A stretch of 64,000 bases of DNA from Phytophthora quininea (lineage: Eukaryota; Oomycota; Peronosporomycetes; Peronosporales; Peronosporaceae): NCBI GenBank assembly GCA_011947345.1, contig JAAVTG010000001.1, positions 248,001 to 312,000 of the forward strand, written 5' to 3'. The position numbers and the translations under genes are program-made. Positions 62,931-64,000 of this stretch are shown piece by piece; within the stretch, counting starts at the first letter, position 1, and the number at the start of each line of letters is the position of its first letter. A model generated the notes under the pieces. It searched no databases. It saw nothing but the letters and a program-made list of their open reading frames with translations, and was not told the DNA's origin.

Positions 62931-63309
62931 TCACCTATCTACCGTCGTCCAGCAGCTTGCCACGGCTTGCGTGCTATCTCCCACGCCGAAGTCGGCGAGT
63001 TTTCCGAACGTCCGTGTCCACCAGCTTGAGACTCCATTCCAAAGGCTATGGCTGTCTTCACATTTGTCGGTGCTTCCAGAGTAGTCGGAATCTGCCTTGT
63101 TGCGTGAACTGGTGCCGTTCTTGTAGGACATTGTTTCACTGCAGTCAAACTATCCACGTTCTTCAGAGAGCGCTGCCGATGAGTCTTCGGGAGAAGCCGG
63201 CACGAGAGTTGCAGAGCGATCACTTGTGCTGTCCATGACCGCTGCAGCCAAGCCATCGACGCGCAGCGTGCACGACCACGGTGGCAAGGACGACGAGACT
63301 CAGACGCAT
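62931..63309 (-). pseudogene. EER/WW-family relic (member 10)
   Basis: From ATG 63309 (MRLSLVVLATVVVHAARR) a signal-peptide-like start is followed in another frame by an SSAALSEERG block (EER), then in a third frame by SHSLWNGVSSWWTRTFGKLA, the family helix. The C-terminus (AVASCWTTVDR) has lost RRLR. The order of motifs is that of the family, but two frame changes and a stop after EER break it. It lies on the other strand from most members, beyond the NRAMP gene. Confidence 0.6.
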
Positions 63310-63685
63310 GGCTTGTTTTAAGTGAGCTGGTTGAATTGTTCGCGGGTGAGAAAATTGTTGTGTGAGGATTCACCGCCAAACGATAAATTTTGTGGACCGA
63401 AAAGCGAATTCTACTCTGCAATCGTTGGCGTTGAGGCGATTAGAATTATGTCACCGATCACATGAACGCAACGAGATAATCGATCAACACTGCCCTATGG
63501 CAGCCCCTCCAGGTCGTGAACACCAGGTACAAATTGATGACACACGCGAAGCCGTCCTACCGCTGACGGAGTCTTCCATGATGGCTTGTGAAAACGAGAA
63601 TCGGCAGCGGAGCAGGTTCAACGCAACTTTCAGCAGGAAGTTGCCTTTTTATACAAAACAAACTGTTGGCCATAATAGTGTAGCC
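63310..63685. other. Intergenic, 5' region of the last gene
   Basis: 376 bp. The frame of the next gene stays open leftward to 63362, but no clear start is better than 63686. Nothing else recognised. Confidence 0.45.
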
Positions 63686-64000
63686 ATGTATGCTGGCGTG
63701 GACAAGTACGGCGGTGCGTTGGTGGGCGAGGGCCAGCCCGACGGCAGCGAGGTCAGCACGGCCCCAGCGACCTCTGGGTTGTCTCTTGAAGACGCGATCG
63801 AGACTGCTGCAGTGGAAGAGACGGTGGTGGTGGACGTGCCGTACTCGTACCTCGAGGATGACGCGGACCCAACGTCTGTCGTCTCGGGGTCTCTAAAGTG
63901 TTGCTGGCAGCGCAGTTGAACCCGGAGGCGGGCGGCCTTATGTGGGTGGAGCAGAGCAGTCCGCAAGAAGCCTACAAGAACGTCGTGGCCATGTCCCAAA
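63686..64000 (+). CDS. 5' part of an unidentified gene, one frameshift
   Basis: From ATG 63686 (MYAGVDKYGGALVGEGQPDG) a Glu/Val/Asp-rich N-terminus runs to about 63885. Then a stop at 63919 can be avoided by a one-base change near 63885-63895, giving KVLLAAQLNPEAGGLMWVEQ and onward to the window edge. The steady composition suggests a real coding region. I do not recognise the family. An alternative start is ATG 63497. Confidence 0.45.

Overview
The window is eukaryotic and looks like an oomycete, most likely Phytophthora. Genes are dense with short GT-AG introns of about 33-78 nt. There are UBX, SNW and SFT2 housekeeping genes, a tandem array of AA17-type lytic polysaccharide monooxygenases (LPMOs), a protein with RxLR and EER motifs, and hAT, Helitron and LINE-like debris. 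Genus and species are inferred from gene content only.

Layout. 0-7.3 kb: acidic tail of a gene, tubulin-tyrosine-ligase-like gene, a divergent pair of PD-(D/E)XK-type proteins, SNW/SKIP with an RS-rich tail, SFT2-like vesicle protein. 7.4-13.4 kb: three tandem amino-acid permeases, two of them almost identical over exactly the coding region. 13.4-28 kb: a Ser/Thr-rich secreted protein, Sua5, a KIX+HRDC protein, a FAF2-like UBX protein, an IGHMBP2-like helicase, a UBC1-like E2, a Tigger-like transposase and a TMEM41-like protein. 28-34.7 kb: three pseudokinase genes, two of them forming a large inverted repeat. 35.3-46.1 kb: six minus-strand LPMO genes plus an orphan LPMO tail exon, with two hAT elements that carry 8-bp target duplications. 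46.3-53.1 kb: repeat-rich DNA with a LINE remnant, a 27-bp tandem repeat, a foldback element and a truncated Helitron. 53.8-63.3 kb: ten members of a secreted family with a dEER-like motif in the middle, a Trp-Trp helix and usually a C-terminal RRLR, interrupted by a cysteine-rich secreted peptide, a TFIIS-N protein and an NRAMP metal transporter.

Functionally the left half is mostly housekeeping (tRNA modification, splicing, ubiquitin, membrane traffic, nutrient uptake). The right half is host-interaction DNA (pectin-active LPMOs, effector-like secreted proteins) embedded in transposons. Many conserved genes are broken by single-base deletions in short homopolymers. Because essential genes are affected, I read most of these as sequence errors, so I list such genes as CDS and flag the breaks. 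The best candidate for an undescribed system is the EER/WW/RRLR secreted family at 53.8-63.3 kb.
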